Shown: positions 23,754-32,767, counted from the stretch's first letter. The stretch: DNA of 64,000 bases from Streptomyces roseus (GCF_001044425.1 NZ_LFML01000127.1:1-64000); one strand, 5' to 3'. A program made the numbers and translations. The notes: generated by a model from the letters alone, not told the origin.

Positions 23754-25825
23754 GGCTCTTGGTAACACACCTGCCCGAGCCGCTCCAGACAGTGTGCTTC
23801 GTCGGCGTGGGCCGCCACCGTGTCCGGATGGTCGTCGCCGAGCGAGCGCTCGCGGATGCCGGAGAGGTCCCGGTAGAGGGGCAGGGCCTCGTCCCAGCGG
23901 CCCAGCCGGCCGAGCCCCACCGCGAGTTCGCGGCGGCTGACGAGGGTGTCGGGGTGTTCGGCGCCGAGCGCCGCGGCCCGGGCCGCGGCCACCTGCCGGG
24001 CCTCGGCCACCGCCTCCTCCCAGCGCTCCAGCCGGCCCAGGTTGACGCCGAGGACGTGCCGGGCGCGGAGCGTCTCGGGGTCGGCGGCGCCGTACGCGCG
24101 GGTGCGGTCGCGGACCAGGCCCCGGAACAGGTCCAGGGCCTGGGCTGCGTGGCCGGTCCGGCCGAGCGCGATGCCGGCCTCGTAGCGGGCGGCGAGGGTG
24201 TCCGGATGGTCCCGGCCCAGCACCCGTTCCCGTACGGCGGCGACGTGGCGGAACCCGTCCAGGGCCTCCTGCCAGCGGCCCAGGCGGCCCAGCGCGTACG
24301 CGACCTCGTAGCGGGTCAGGAGCGTGTCCGCGTGCTCGGCGCCCAGCACGGCCGCCCGGTCGGAGGCGACCTCGGCCGCCGTGCGGTGGGCTTCGGCGAA
24401 CCGGCCCAGCGCGCCGAGGGCGCAGGCGAGGCTGTGCCGGCAGCGCAGGGTGCCGGGGTGGAGGGGGCCCGCGGCCCGCTCGCGGGCGACGAGCACCGCG
24501 CGGTAGACGTCGTGGGCCTCGCGGTGGCGTCCGAGCCGGCCCAGTTCGTACGCCGCCTCCTCACGGGCCGCGAGGGTGTCGGGGTGGTCGGCCCCGAGGA
24601 CCCGGGTGCGCCCCTCGACGACGGCTTCGTACAGGGCCAGCGCTTCCTCGGGCCGGTCCGCGCGGCTGAGGGCGAGGGCCCGGGCGTGGTCGGCGGCGAG
24701 CGCTTCGGGGCCGGGATCCGTCGCGGGGCCGGGCGCGGCGGAGCGCGGGGCCGGGATCCCGTACGGCGCGGTCAGCCGGGGGTCCTCGGCGGGCGTGGGG
24801 CGCTGGATGCGGTGCTCGCCGCCGGGGCGCCCGGCGGTCCAGGAGCCGGTGAGCACGGCCCAGGCGCCGCTCGCGGGGCGGGCCACGGTGCCCGCCTTGC
24901 GGCCCGCGGTCATCCCGTGCGCCCACGCCGGGAGGGGCGCCTGGGCGCCGGGCAGGCCGCCGGGGCCGACGCGGCCCTCGACGAGCCGCCGGTGCAGGTG
25001 GCGGGCGTCGCCGGGGCGGTCCTCGGGGCGCTTGGCCAGCAGGTCCAGGACCACCCGCTCGAAGTACTCGGGCAGTTCGGGCCGGTGCTCGCGCAGCGGT
25101 ACGGGCGCGTTGTCGCGATGGCCGACCAGTACCGACCAGGAGTCGCCGAGGTCGAAGGGCGGGGCGCCGGTGGCGATCTCGTAGAGGACGCAGCCGAGGG
25201 AGTAGAGGTCGCTGCGGTGGTCGACCTCGCCGCCCGCGATCTGCTCGGGCGACATGTAGTGCGGGGTGCCCATGGCCATGGCGCCGCCGGTGAGTTTGGC
25301 GGTGAAGCCGATGTCGTGGGCGAGGCGGGCGATGCCGAAGTCGCAGATCTTCACCGTGCCGTCGGTGAGCCGCATGATGTTGGCGGGTTTCAGATCGCGG
25401 TGGACCACGCCCTGGTCGTGGGTGTAGCCGAGGGCGGCGGCCAGTTGTTCGGCGGTGTCGACGACCACGTCCACGGGGAGCGGGCGCGTCTCGTTGTCGT
25501 CGAGGAGCTGGCTGAGGTTGCGGCCGTCGAGGAGCTCCATGACGAGGTAGAGGGGACCGCCCGCGGCGCTGTCGTCGCCGAAGTCGTGGACGACGGTGAC
25601 CCCGCGGTGCTGGAGGGAAGCGGCGACGCGCGCCTCTCGGCGGAAGCGTTCGCGCAGGACCTGGGTGAAGTGGTTGTCCTGTTCGGGCCCGAGCGGTTTG
25701 AGGCATTTCACGGCGACCTGCCGGCCGAGCGACTCGTCCCGGGCGCGCCACACCTCGCCCATGCCGCCGCGCCCGATCAGATCGAGTGACCGGTAACGGC
25801 CCTGGATCAGTCTGGACTCCGCCAT
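23750..25825 (-). CDS. Ser/Thr protein kinase with C-terminal TPR array
   Basis: A 691-residue cytoplasmic Hanks-type kinase. The glycine loop LIGRGGMGEVWRA (about 17-29), the VAVKCLK lysine (about 38-44), the catalytic HRDLKPANIM (near 146) and the DFGIARL metal loop (near 163) are all present, followed by TPHYMSPEQ. A basic, proline-rich linker (about 285-385) leads to roughly seven TPR-like units of about 42 residues, each with the GADHPDTL...LGRLGRWEEAL pattern (about 385-680), of the kinesin-light-chain type. It has no transmembrane helix, unlike most streptomycete PknB relatives. It is translationally coupled to the oxidoreductase downstream, a likely target. Confidence 0.92.
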   Translation of the reverse strand: MAESRLIQGRYRSLDLIGRGGMGEVWRARDESLGRQVAVKCLKPLGPEQDNHFTQVLRERFRREARVAASLQHRGVTVVHDFGDDSAAGGPLYLVMELLDGRNLSQLLDDNETRPLPVDVVVDTAEQLAAALGYTHDQGVVHRDLKPANIMRLTDGTVKICDFGIARLAHDIGFTAKLTGGAMAMGTPHYMSPEQIAGGEVDHRSDLYSLGCVLYEIATGAPPFDLGDSWSVLVGHRDNAPVPLREHRPELPEYFERVVLDLLAKRPEDRPGDARHLHRRLVEGRVGPGGLPGAQAPLPAWAHGMTAGRKAGTVARPASGAWAVLTGSWTAGRPGGEHRIQRPTPAEDPRLTAPYGIPAPRSAAPGPATDPGPEALAADHARALALSRADRPEEALALYEAVVEGRTRVLGADHPDTLAAREEAAYELGRLGRHREAHDVYRAVLVARERAAGPLHPGTLRCRHSLACALGALGRFAEAHRTAAEVASDRAAVLGAEHADTLLTRYEVAYALGRLGRWQEALDGFRHVAAVRERVLGRDHPDTLAARYEAGIALGRTGHAAQALDLFRGLVRDRTRAYGAADPETLRARHVLGVNLGRLERWEEAVAEARQVAAARAAALGAEHPDTLVSRRELAVGLGRLGRWDEALPLYRDLSGIRERSLGDDHPDTVAAHADEAHCLERLGQVCYQEP

Positions 25826-25858
25826 GTCTTAAAGCCGCCCCCGTTGTCGTACTCCGTC

Positions 25859-26782
25859 CTACGCCCTCCCCGGCCGGTCCAGTATGGCCGCTGGTGTACG
25901 CAGTGTGTACGCCGAGGGGCGGCTCCCGGGGCCCATGCGGCGCATCGCTTTCAAGATGTGACCTGGAGGCAGCTGCCACCGCAGACCTGCGGGAATGCTG
26001 CGCAGCAGGGTACCGGTGAGGCGCAGGCGACGGGTGATGACGGGCGCCGGCGGCGCCGGCCGCCCGTACAGCCGGTGCGCGTAGCCGGGGAGCGAACCGT
26101 AGGCCAGTTCCGCGATCGGGCGCCACAGCAGGTTTCGGCCAGGGACGAGGAGGGCGGGGGTGGGCGGGCTGCGCAGGAAGGCGACCACGGCGCGGGCGTC
26201 GGGTCCCGCGCAGAGCTCGGGGCGGACCTTCTCGAAGTACGCGGCGAGGGCGGCGGCGTCGGCCGGGACCTGCGCCGGGTCGAGCCCGACGAGGCGGGCG
26301 CCCGCCCGGTTCTCGTCGACGTAGCGGTCGGCCTGGGCGGCGGTGAGGCGGACCCCGGAGCGGCGCAGGACGTGCAGGAAGCTGTCGATCTGCGCGCAGT
26401 GCACCCAGAGCAGCAGCCCGGGGTCGTCGACGGGGAAACGTTCGCCGGTGGCGGGGTCGGTGGCGGACAGGGCCCGGTGGATGCGGCGGACGTGGGCGCC
26501 GGCGCGCTCGGCGGCCTCGGTGGTGCCGTAGGTGACGGTGCCGACGAAGTCGGCCGTGCGCAGGAGCCGGCCCCAGGCGTCGGAACGGAAGTCGCTGTTC
26601 TCCACGACCCCGCGGACCGCGCGGGGATGCAGGGCCTGGAGGTAGAGGGCGCGGACTCCGGCGATCCACATGATCGGGTCGCCGTGGCACTGCCAGGTGA
26701 CGGAGGCGGGGCCGAAGAGTCCGGGGTCGGGGCCGGGCGGGGGCGGAACGGGTGCGGATGCGGTGTCTCGGGTCGCGGCCAT
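25859..26782 (-). CDS. MpaB/DUF2236-type oxygenase
   Basis: A 307-residue protein of the DUF2236 / ER-bound oxygenase MpaB family, related to the rubber-cleaving latex-clearing protein. Diagnostic parts are the WQCHGDPIMWIAGVRALYLQALHP block (about 30-53), then GTVTYGTTEAAERAGAHVRRIH and LLLWVHCAQIDSFLHVLRRSG with the buried histidines. The family often binds haem b. No signal peptide. Substrate unknown. It lies 34 bp upstream of the kinase on the same strand, so one transcript is plausible. Confidence 0.85.
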   Translation of the reverse strand: MAATRDTASAPVPPPPGPDPGLFGPASVTWQCHGDPIMWIAGVRALYLQALHPRAVRGVVENSDFRSDAWGRLLRTADFVGTVTYGTTEAAERAGAHVRRIHRALSATDPATGERFPVDDPGLLLWVHCAQIDSFLHVLRRSGVRLTAAQADRYVDENRAGARLVGLDPAQVPADAAALAAYFEKVRPELCAGPDARAVVAFLRSPPTPALLVPGRNLLWRPIAELAYGSLPGYAHRLYGRPAPPAPVITRRLRLTGTLLRSIPAGLRWQLPPGHILKAMRRMGPGSRPSAYTLRTPAAILDRPGRA

Positions 26783-26876
26783 TCCCGTACCTCCCGTAAC
26801 TCCCCTACGGCTACCGGATCGCCCTCTGCTCCAGCCTACCGAGGGGCGGCGGGCCGGAGCAGGGGCGCGTGCCGGG

Positions 26877-27245
26877 TCAGCGGCAGCGGTCGACCTTGAT
26901 CTGATTGGTGATCTTGTTGGCCGACACGAAGCCGCGGACGTAGGCCGGACGGCCCGAGAACGGGTTGTATCCGCCGCCCTCGACGTAGAACCAGCGGTTC
27001 GTGCCGTTGGCCCACGCCCCGTCGCGCCAGCAGCGCATGGTCACCGGCCAGCCGCCGAAGATGCCGCCGACGAGAGCCTGCGGGGCGAAGGGGCTGTCGT
27101 AGGCGGGCGTCAGGCTGGTGGTCTTGGGCGAGGCCGCGGCCCCGGCCGGAGTGGCGGCGGTCAGGGCCAGCAGGGCGCCGGCCGCGCCGACGGCCGCCGC
27201 GCGCCCCCAGCGCCGGAGCCGTCGCTCTTCGAGGATGGACTTCAC
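26877..27245 (-). CDS. Small secreted protein, function unknown
   Basis: A 122-residue protein with a Sec signal (basic ERRLRRWGR, then AAAVGAAGALLALTAATPAGAAA). The mature part of about 80 residues has a beta-rich, tryptophan-containing composition and two cysteines (in MRCWRDG and the last-but-one residue) that may form a disulfide. The pattern WPVTMRCW...RWFYVEGGG resembles SH3-like binding modules of small Streptomyces exported proteins. I do not recognise a named family. Confidence 0.75.
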   Translation of the reverse strand: MKSILEERRLRRWGRAAAVGAAGALLALTAATPAGAAASPKTTSLTPAYDSPFAPQALVGGIFGGWPVTMRCWRDGAWANGTNRWFYVEGGGYNPFSGRPAYVRGFVSANKITNQIKVDRCR

Positions 27246-27392
27246 GTGCGTGATTCCCCCTTGCCGTGGTGATGGTGCGGCGCAGGCCGAAAAGCGCCTG
27301 CGGGCGACCGATTCTGTCCTCCGGCCACCGGAGTGTCAGGGGGCCTGACCCCGGCGCGCGGAAGCGCGCCCGCCCCGCGCCGCACCACCGCG

Positions 27393-27410
27393 CGCGCCCC
27401 TCGGGGCGCG
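27393..27410 (-). terminator. Hairpin after deiminase 1
   Basis: CGCGCCCC-TC-GGGGCGCG forms an 8-bp stem that ends 1 bp beyond the stop codon of the deiminase gene on the minus strand. Confidence 0.5.
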
Positions 27411-27411
27411 G

Positions 27412-28587
27412 CTACCCGGCCGCCGGCTTGCCGGGCTGGTCGTGCGTCGAGCAGTGGATGCCGCCGCCGCCGGATGCGATGGTGTCGATCTTCACGGGCA
27501 CGATCTCCCGGTCGGGGAAGTGCTCCCGGAGGATCCCCTTCGCCCGGTCGTCCGCCCCGGCGTCCCCGAACCGCGGCATGAACACCGCGCCGTTGGCCAC
27601 GTAGAAGTTGGCGTACGTGGACACGAACGCCTCCCCGCGGCCGGTGATCCTGTCGAGGTCGGGCTGGGGAAGGTCGATGACCTCCAGCCGCTTGCCGCGC
27701 GCGTCGGTCGCGTCCTTGAACACCGTCCTCGCCTGGTCGGCCGCGCGCGACCACACGTCGGGCGGCGAGCCGGGGAACGCCTGGTCCAGGAGGACGACAC
27801 CGGGGGCGGCGAACCGCACGAGGCTGTCCACGTGCGCGTCGGTGATGTCCTGGCCGCGCACCCCGGCGAGCCAGATCACCTTCTTGACCCCGAGGGTGCT
27901 CTTCAGCTCCGCCTCGATCCGGTCCCGGCTCTTACCGGGGTTGCGGTTCTTGTTGACCACCGAGCTCTCCGTGACCAGCAAGGTGCCCTGGCCGTCAGTC
28001 TCGAAGGAGCCGCCCTCGGCGACGAGCGGTGCCTGCACGCGCTCGATGCCGTACCGGGCGAGCAGGACCCGGCCGACCTGGGCGTCGTTGCGGTGCTCCT
28101 GCTTGTTGCCCCACCCGCTGAAATTGAAGTCGATCCCGAGCGGCTTGTGCGGCTCCTCGACGAACACCGGCACGGTGTCGCGCGCCCACAGGTCGTCCAC
28201 CGGGACCGCGATCACCTCGACCTCCGAGCCGCACGCCTTCTGCGCCGCCGCCTGCTGGTCGGGGCGGGCGAGCATCACGACGGGCTCGTACGCGGCGACC
28301 GCGCGGGCGACCCGCGCGATGTCCTCCCGTACCGCGGGCAGCTGCTCGTACCAGACCCGGTCCAGCGCGGGCCAGGACATGAAGGTGCGCGCGTGGCTCT
28401 CCCATTCGGCGGGGAACCTGCGCCCCGCGGCCGAGATCGTCCCGGGGCCGGGTGTCGTCGAGGCGTCGGTCCCGCCCTCGCCGGAATCGCCCGGGGCGCA
28501 GGCACCGGCTCCGAGGGCGAGCGCGCCGCCGATGCCGGCGAAGGTGCGCAGGGCGGTACGACGGGACAGGGAGGAAGAGGAGGTCAT
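27412..28587 (-). CDS. Exported agmatine/peptidylarginine deiminase 1
   Basis: A 391-residue PAD_porph-family guanidino-hydrolase. Residues 8-30 form a Tat signal (SRRTALRTFAGIGGALALGAGAC) ending in a cysteine that could be lipidated, though the lipobox is imperfect. Catalytic markers are DDLWARDTVPVF (about 125), EGGSFETDGQG (about 192), DAHVDS (about 253) and the nucleophile C379 in GGGGIHC. The family hydrolyses the guanidinium of agmatine to carbamoylputrescine, or of C-terminal peptidylarginine, with ammonia release. Export is unusual for agmatine deiminase, so protein or peptide substrates are possible. A perfect 18-bp TetR-type palindrome lies 17 bp upstream of the start. Confidence 0.9.
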   Translation of the reverse strand: MTSSSSLSRRTALRTFAGIGGALALGAGACAPGDSGEGGTDASTTPGPGTISAAGRRFPAEWESHARTFMSWPALDRVWYEQLPAVREDIARVARAVAAYEPVVMLARPDQQAAAQKACGSEVEVIAVPVDDLWARDTVPVFVEEPHKPLGIDFNFSGWGNKQEHRNDAQVGRVLLARYGIERVQAPLVAEGGSFETDGQGTLLVTESSVVNKNRNPGKSRDRIEAELKSTLGVKKVIWLAGVRGQDITDAHVDSLVRFAAPGVVLLDQAFPGSPPDVWSRAADQARTVFKDATDARGKRLEVIDLPQPDLDRITGRGEAFVSTYANFYVANGAVFMPRFGDAGADDRAKGILREHFPDREIVPVKIDTIASGGGGIHCSTHDQPGKPAAG

Positions 28588-28603
28588 GGCTCCACTCTGG
28601 CAC

Positions 28604-28621
28604 TGACTGAATATTCAGTCA
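28604..28621. promoter_or_regulatory. TetR-type operator, deiminase 1 promoter
   Basis: TGACTGAATATTCAGTCA is a perfect 18-bp palindrome. Near-identical sites lie in front of the TetR gene (30379-30396) and of deiminase 2 (31096-31113), which ties all three to one regulator, most probably the TetR protein at 30442. Confidence 0.8.
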
Positions 28622-28635
28622 ATCCGCCGGGCGGG

Positions 28636-30296
28636 TCACCCGTCGCGCCGGTAGTAGTCCACCGACACCGTCACCGGGCCCTCGGCCGGGGCGGCCGTCA
28701 GCACGGTCATGATCCCGACGTCCCGGCCGTCCTGGCCGCGTACGCAGAAGGCCCGGCCCGCCCGCAGCGTGGTGAAGGGCAGTGCCGTGACGGGCCGGCT
28801 GTCGATGCCCTTGACGCAGTCGGCGAGCCCCCGCCGCCCGGTTGGCATGACGTAGGCGTCACTGCTCTCGGGGACGTAGAACTCGGTGGCGCTCCGGCCG
28901 ACGTACCAGGAGACGGTCTCCCTGCGGGACGACCCGGCCCGCCTTGACGTCGAACTCGTAGCTCTGGTCGGGCGAGGTGAGTTCGGTGCCGGCGCGGACG
29001 GCGGTGTACGCCGGGGCCGCCTCGGACGGGGTCGGGGCCGACGCGGTCGCGGCGGTCGGGGTCGGCGTTGTCGGGGTGGGGGTCCCGGCGACGGCCCCGA
29101 CCCGGTCGGCGGCGCCGTCGTCCCCTCCGCCGTCGGCGTACGGGTCGATCAGCGCGAGGCCCCCGGCGGCGCCGAGCAGCAGGGCGGCGGCGGCCACTGC
29201 CGCCGTACGGCCCCGCCGGCGCCCGGCCTCCGGAGCCCGTCTGCGCCCGCGCGGCCGCAGGTCCGGGGCCGGGCCGGGCGCGGGAACGGGTGCGGCACGC
29301 GGGGCGGTCACCGTGTCCGCCGCGTCGAGGGCGGTGGCGGGCGCGGCGCCCGCGCCGTCGGGCGGCGCCGCGGATGGGTAGGCACCGGCGTGGCGGCGGA
29401 GCTCGGTGGTGACCTGGTGCGGCAGCCAGTCGTCGCCGAAGCGCAGCTCCCCGCCGACCGCGGGGTGGGCGCGTACCGCCTCGATGACCTGGGCCGTGCT
29501 CGGCCGGTGCGCCGGGTCCTTGGCCAGGCAGTGCCACAGCAGCGGCCGCAGCTCGGCCGGGACCGCATCGAGGTCCGCCTCCTCGTGCACCACCCGGTAC
29601 AGGGCCGCGGGCTCGGGGCCCGCGCCGAAGGGCGGCACGCCCCCGGCCACGTACGCGGCGAGCGCACCCAGTGCGAAGACGTCCGTGGCCGGGCCCGCCG
29701 GCCGGCCCAGCGCCTGCTCCGGGGCCATGAAGGCGGGCGTCCCCACGCGCAGTCCGGTGCCGGTCTGCGCGCCGGCGTCCGCGGCGCGCGCGATGCCGAA
29801 GTCGATGACGCGCGGTCCGTCCGCGGCGATCAGGACGTTGGCGGGCTTCAGGTCGCGGTGGACCACGCCCGCCCGGTGGATCTCCTGGAGCGCCTCGGCG
29901 ATGCCGGCGACGAGCAGCAGCACGGTGCGCACGGGCAGCGGGCCGTACGCGTGCACCGCCTGCTGGAGCGAGGGGCCGGGGACGTACGCGGTGGCCAGCC
30001 ACGGGGTGGGGGCGTCGGCGCCCGAGTCGAGGACCTGGGCGGTGAAGAGCCCGTGGATGCGCTGCGCGCTGGCCACCTCCCGGGCGAACCTGCGGCGGAA
30101 CTCGGGGTTCCGCGAGTTCGGGCCGGACCACCTTCAGCGCCACCGGGCGGCCGCCGGGGGTGTGGGCGAGGTAGACGCGACCCATCCCGCCGACGCCGAG
30201 CCGCGCGACCACGCGGTAGCCGCCCACTTCCCGGGGATCGTCTTCGGCGGGCGCCCGGAGGTGACGCGGGGCGGTACCCGGGGGTGGTGTCGTCAT
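28636..30296 (-). pseudogene. Ser/Thr protein kinase gene with two frameshifts
   Basis: The parts of a PknB-like membrane kinase are spread over three frames. The N-terminus from the ATG at 30296 (GGYRVVARLGVGGMGRVYLAH, P-loop, VALKVVRPELA) breaks at about 30110, where one extra G (or two missing bases) shifts the frame. The middle has HRDLKPANVL, DFGIARA and GTPAFMAPEQ, a proline-rich linker and a TM helix (TAAVAAAALLLGAAGGLALI). A second +1 shift at about 28921 leads to the extracellular tail (SWYVGRSATEFYVPE... YYRRDG), ending at 28636. Both shifts fall in short G runs. Either sequencing errors or true decay would explain this; the neighbouring decay favours a real pseudogene. Confidence 0.75.
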
Positions 30297-30378
30297 GGTG
30301 GCTCTCCCGGGGACGGGGACGGGTGACGGGTGATGGATCGGCTGATGTGCGGTCGCCCGAACAGCCTCGGATGCTACC

Positions 30379-30396
30379 TGACTGTAATTTCCGTCA
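30379..30396. promoter_or_regulatory. TetR-type operator, autoregulatory position
   Basis: TGACTGTAATTTCCGTCA matches the 18-bp deiminase operators with three differences and keeps the TGAC/GTCA arms (flanked by C and G, making 6-bp arms). It lies 45 bp upstream of the TetR start and also in the upstream region of the divergent kinase pseudogene. Confidence 0.6.
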
Positions 30397-30441
30397 GGAA
30401 TCGCGTCGTAGGTGTCATGCGCACCCAGGTAGGGTGTCGGC

Positions 30442-31029
30442 GTGGCGGACCGTCGAACAGCAATCATGGAAGGGGCCGCGCGGGTCATCGCCCGACGCGG
30501 CGTGCGCGGCCTGCGCGTGGAGGAGCTCGCCGCCGAGGCGGGCGTGTCCACGGCGTTGATCTACTACCACTTCAAGGACCGCGCCGGAATCCTGCGCGCG
30601 ACCCTGGAGTTCATCAACGACCGGGCCGGACGCTACACCACGGAGCGGGAGCCCGACGCTCCCCCGCTGGACGCCCAGGGCGAGCTGGAGGAGACCCTCC
30701 TCCTCGAATTCCAGGACGGCCCCGAGGTACGGGAGAACAGCACGGCCTGGGGAGAGCTGCGGGCGACGGCCGTCTTCGATCCCGACCTGCGCGAGGACCT
30801 GGCCCGCGCCACGCTCGTCTGGGTACAGGAGGTGGGCGAGTTGCTGGGCCGGGTCCGGCCCATGGCGGGGGCCGCGGCGCTCGCCGGCGCAGCCGAGCGG
30901 CTGACGGCGCTGGTCGAGGGGCTGAGTTCGCGCTGGCTGAGCGGCAGCCTGCCCGTGGCGCACGCGCGCGAGCTGATGAGCACGGCCATCACGGCCGAGC
31001 TGCGGAACCTGGCGCAGCCGGGCGGGTGA
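30442..31029 (+). CDS. TetR-family transcriptional regulator
   Basis: A 195-residue TetR protein. The N-terminal HTH spans residues about 9-53, with RVEELAAEAGVSTALIYYHFKDRAGIL containing the recognition helix TALIYYHF. The C-terminal ligand domain is helical and shows no recognised subfamily. The GTG start follows AGGTAGGG. It stands upstream of deiminase 2 and has a match to the deiminase operators in its own promoter. It is therefore the probable repressor of both intact deiminase genes, with a guanidino compound or polyamine as a plausible effector (inference). A strong terminator hairpin follows its stop. Confidence 0.92.
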   Translation: MADRRTAIMEGAARVIARRGVRGLRVEELAAEAGVSTALIYYHFKDRAGILRATLEFINDRAGRYTTEREPDAPPLDAQGELEETLLLEFQDGPEVRENSTAWGELRATAVFDPDLREDLARATLVWVQEVGELLGRVRPMAGAAALAGAAERLTALVEGLSSRWLSGSLPVAHARELMSTAITAELRNLAQPGG

Positions 31030-31053
31030 GCCGCCCCGCCGTCCGAGCCGTCG

Positions 31054-31077
31054 AGCCCCCGCCTCCGGGCGGGGGCT
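31054..31077 (+). terminator. Hairpin terminator of the TetR gene
   Basis: AGCCCCCGCC-TCCG-GGCGGGGGCT forms a 10-bp stem with a 4-nt loop, followed by TCTGTTC. It separates the TetR transcript from the deiminase 2 promoter. Confidence 0.75.
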
Positions 31078-31095
31078 TCTGTTCGCCCCGCGTCT

Positions 31096-31113
31096 TGACT
31101 GAATTTTCAGTCA
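31096..31113. promoter_or_regulatory. TetR-type operator, deiminase 2 promoter
   Basis: TGACTGAATTTTCAGTCA (flanked by T and A, giving 9-bp arms around a central TT) ends 16 bp before the start of deiminase 2. It differs from the deiminase 1 operator at a single central base. Confidence 0.8.
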
Positions 31114-31129
31114 ATGACAGAGTCGGGCC

Positions 31130-32296
31130 ATGAGCACCTCCCACGACCACAGCCGCTCCCTCCTCAGCCGCCTGTTCGGCTCCGCACAGCCCTCTCGCAG
31201 GCGCGTCCTCGGCGCCGCGGGCCTCGGAGCCGCGGGCGTGGCCCTGGGCTCCGTGGCGGCGGCCCCGCAGCGGGCGAGCGCGGCCACGCCGAGCCGCTGG
31301 GTGGACCGGGACGACGTACCGCACGCCCGTACCTGGATGTCCTGGCCGTCCCGGTCCTCCATCTGGGGCGGCCGGCGCCTGGCCGGGGTACAGCAGGACA
31401 TCGCCCTGATCGCCCGGACCGTCGCCCGCTACGAGCCCGTGGTCCTGTGCGCCCCCGACGCGTACACCGCAGCCGGGGCCAGGTCCCTGTGCGGACCGGG
31501 GGTCACCGTGATCGACTCCATCCCCACGGACGACCTCTGGATGCGGGACATCGCACCGGTCTTCCGCCGTGACGGCCGCGGCGGGCTCGACGCCCTCGGC
31601 CTGGGCTTCAACGGGTGGGGCGGCAAGCAGACGCACGCCTACGACGCCGAGGTCGCCCGGCTCGTCGCCGACGACCTCGGCCTGCGCTTCAGCCGGGCGG
31701 AGTTCGTCGGCGAGGGCGGGGCGATCGAGACCGACGGCGACGGCACCGTCATGGCCACGGAGAGCAGCCTGGTCAACAAGAACCGCAACCGGGGCATGAG
31801 CAGGGCCGAGATCGAGGACGCCGTCCTGCACGCGTACGGCGCGGACAAGATGATCTGGGTCCCCGGCATAGAGGGCGAGGACATCACGGACGACCACATC
31901 GACGTGACCTCGCGCTTCGTGCGCCCGGGTGTGGTGATGGTGCAGGTTCCGCCCGCGGACCGCGACGACGTCTGGGCGCGGGACGCCCGCGAACAGTTCT
32001 CGATCCTCTCCCGCGCCACGGACGCCCGGGGGCGGCGGCTGCGGGTGATCCGGGTGGAGGGCCCCGACACGGTCCGCTCCAAGGACTCCCAGTTCGTGGA
32101 CTCCTACCTCAACTTCCACGTGGTCAACGGAGCCGTCGTCGCGGCCCGGTTCGGTGACGCGGTGAAGGACGCGGCCGCCGTGCGCGCGCTGGCGGAGGCC
32201 TTTCCCGGGCGGGAGATCGTCCAGATCGACGTCGACCGGCTGATGGCGGGCGGCGGCGGGATCCACTGCTCCACGATGCACGAGCCGCTCCCGTAA
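31130..32296 (+). CDS. Exported agmatine/peptidylarginine deiminase 2
   Basis: A 388-residue PAD_porph-family enzyme with a Tat signal ([24 protein letters not shown], about 22-46, cleaved near ASA). Active-site markers are [13 protein letters not shown] (about 137), [12 protein letters not shown] (about 196), [10 protein letters not shown] (about 255) and the nucleophile C380 in GGGGIHC, in register with deiminase 1. It would hydrolyse a guanidino group with release of ammonia, outside the membrane. The TetR gene lies just upstream with its operator at 31096. Downstream is a broken urease gene; urease and such deiminases are both ammonia-liberating. The two paralogues share fold and catalytic residues but differ clearly in sequence, so they are not a recent copy. 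Confidence 0.9.
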   Translation: MSTSHDHSRSLLSRLFGSAQPSRRRVLGAAGLGAAGVALGSVAAAPQRASAATPSRWVDRDDVPHARTWMSWPSRSSIWGGRRLAGVQQDIALIARTVARYEPVVLCAPDAYTAAGARSLCGPGVTVIDSIPTDDLWMRDIAPVFRRDGRGGLDALGLGFNGWGGKQTHAYDAEVARLVADDLGLRFSRAEFVGEGGAIETDGDGTVMATESSLVNKNRNRGMSRAEIEDAVLHAYGADKMIWVPGIEGEDITDDHIDVTSRFVRPGVVMVQVPPADRDDVWARDAREQFSILSRATDARGRRLRVIRVEGPDTVRSKDSQFVDSYLNFHVVNGAVVAARFGDAVKDAAAVRALAEAFPGREIVQIDVDRLMAGGGGIHCSTMHEPLP

Positions 32297-32326
32297 GACC
32301 TCCGAGCACGGAAAGGGCGAGGCAGT

Positions 32327-32767
32327 ATGCGACTGACACCGACCGAGCGGGACCGGCTGCTGATCTTCACCGCGGCGGAACCGGCCCGCGCCCGGCGCCG
32401 CCGGGGTGTGAAGCTCAACGTCCCCGAAGCGACCGCGCTCATCACGGACACCGTGTGCGAGGCGGCCCGGGACGGCCGCCGCCTCGCGGAGGCGATCGAG
32501 GCCGGGCGCGGTGTCCTCGATGCCGACGAGGTGCTGCCCGGCGTACCCGACGTGGTCACGGGCCTCCAGGTCGAGGCGGTGTTCGACGACGGGACGCGCC
32601 TGTGCGTCATCGACGACCCGTTCCGGCAGCGGGGTTCACTCGGCCTCGCCGCCCCCGGCGCGACCCTGCCCGGGGGCGGCGAGGGCTGCCGGGCCGCGGA
32701 ACCGACGCTGCGCGTGCCGGTGCGCAACACCGCGACCGTGCCGATCAGCGTCTCCTCCCATTTCCAC
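32327..32767 (+). pseudogene. Urease gamma-beta fusion, truncated
   Basis: The first about 147 codons encode a urease gamma subunit ([18 protein letters not shown], with [21 protein letters not shown] and VLPGVPDVV) fused, as usual in Streptomyces, to the start of the beta subunit (GATLPGGG... [23 protein letters not shown]). The sequence then stops matching urease in the conserved SHFHF motif and continues as the C-terminal part of an ABC ATPase in another frame. The rest of the beta subunit and the catalytic alpha subunit (ureC) are absent from the window. This is a deletion product; no urease can be made here. Confidence 0.85.

Noticed and set aside
28636-30296. Programmed ribosomal frameshifting in the kinase gene
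   Set aside because: Two shifts of the same sign at unrelated G runs without slippery heptamers or pseudoknots fit errors or decay better.
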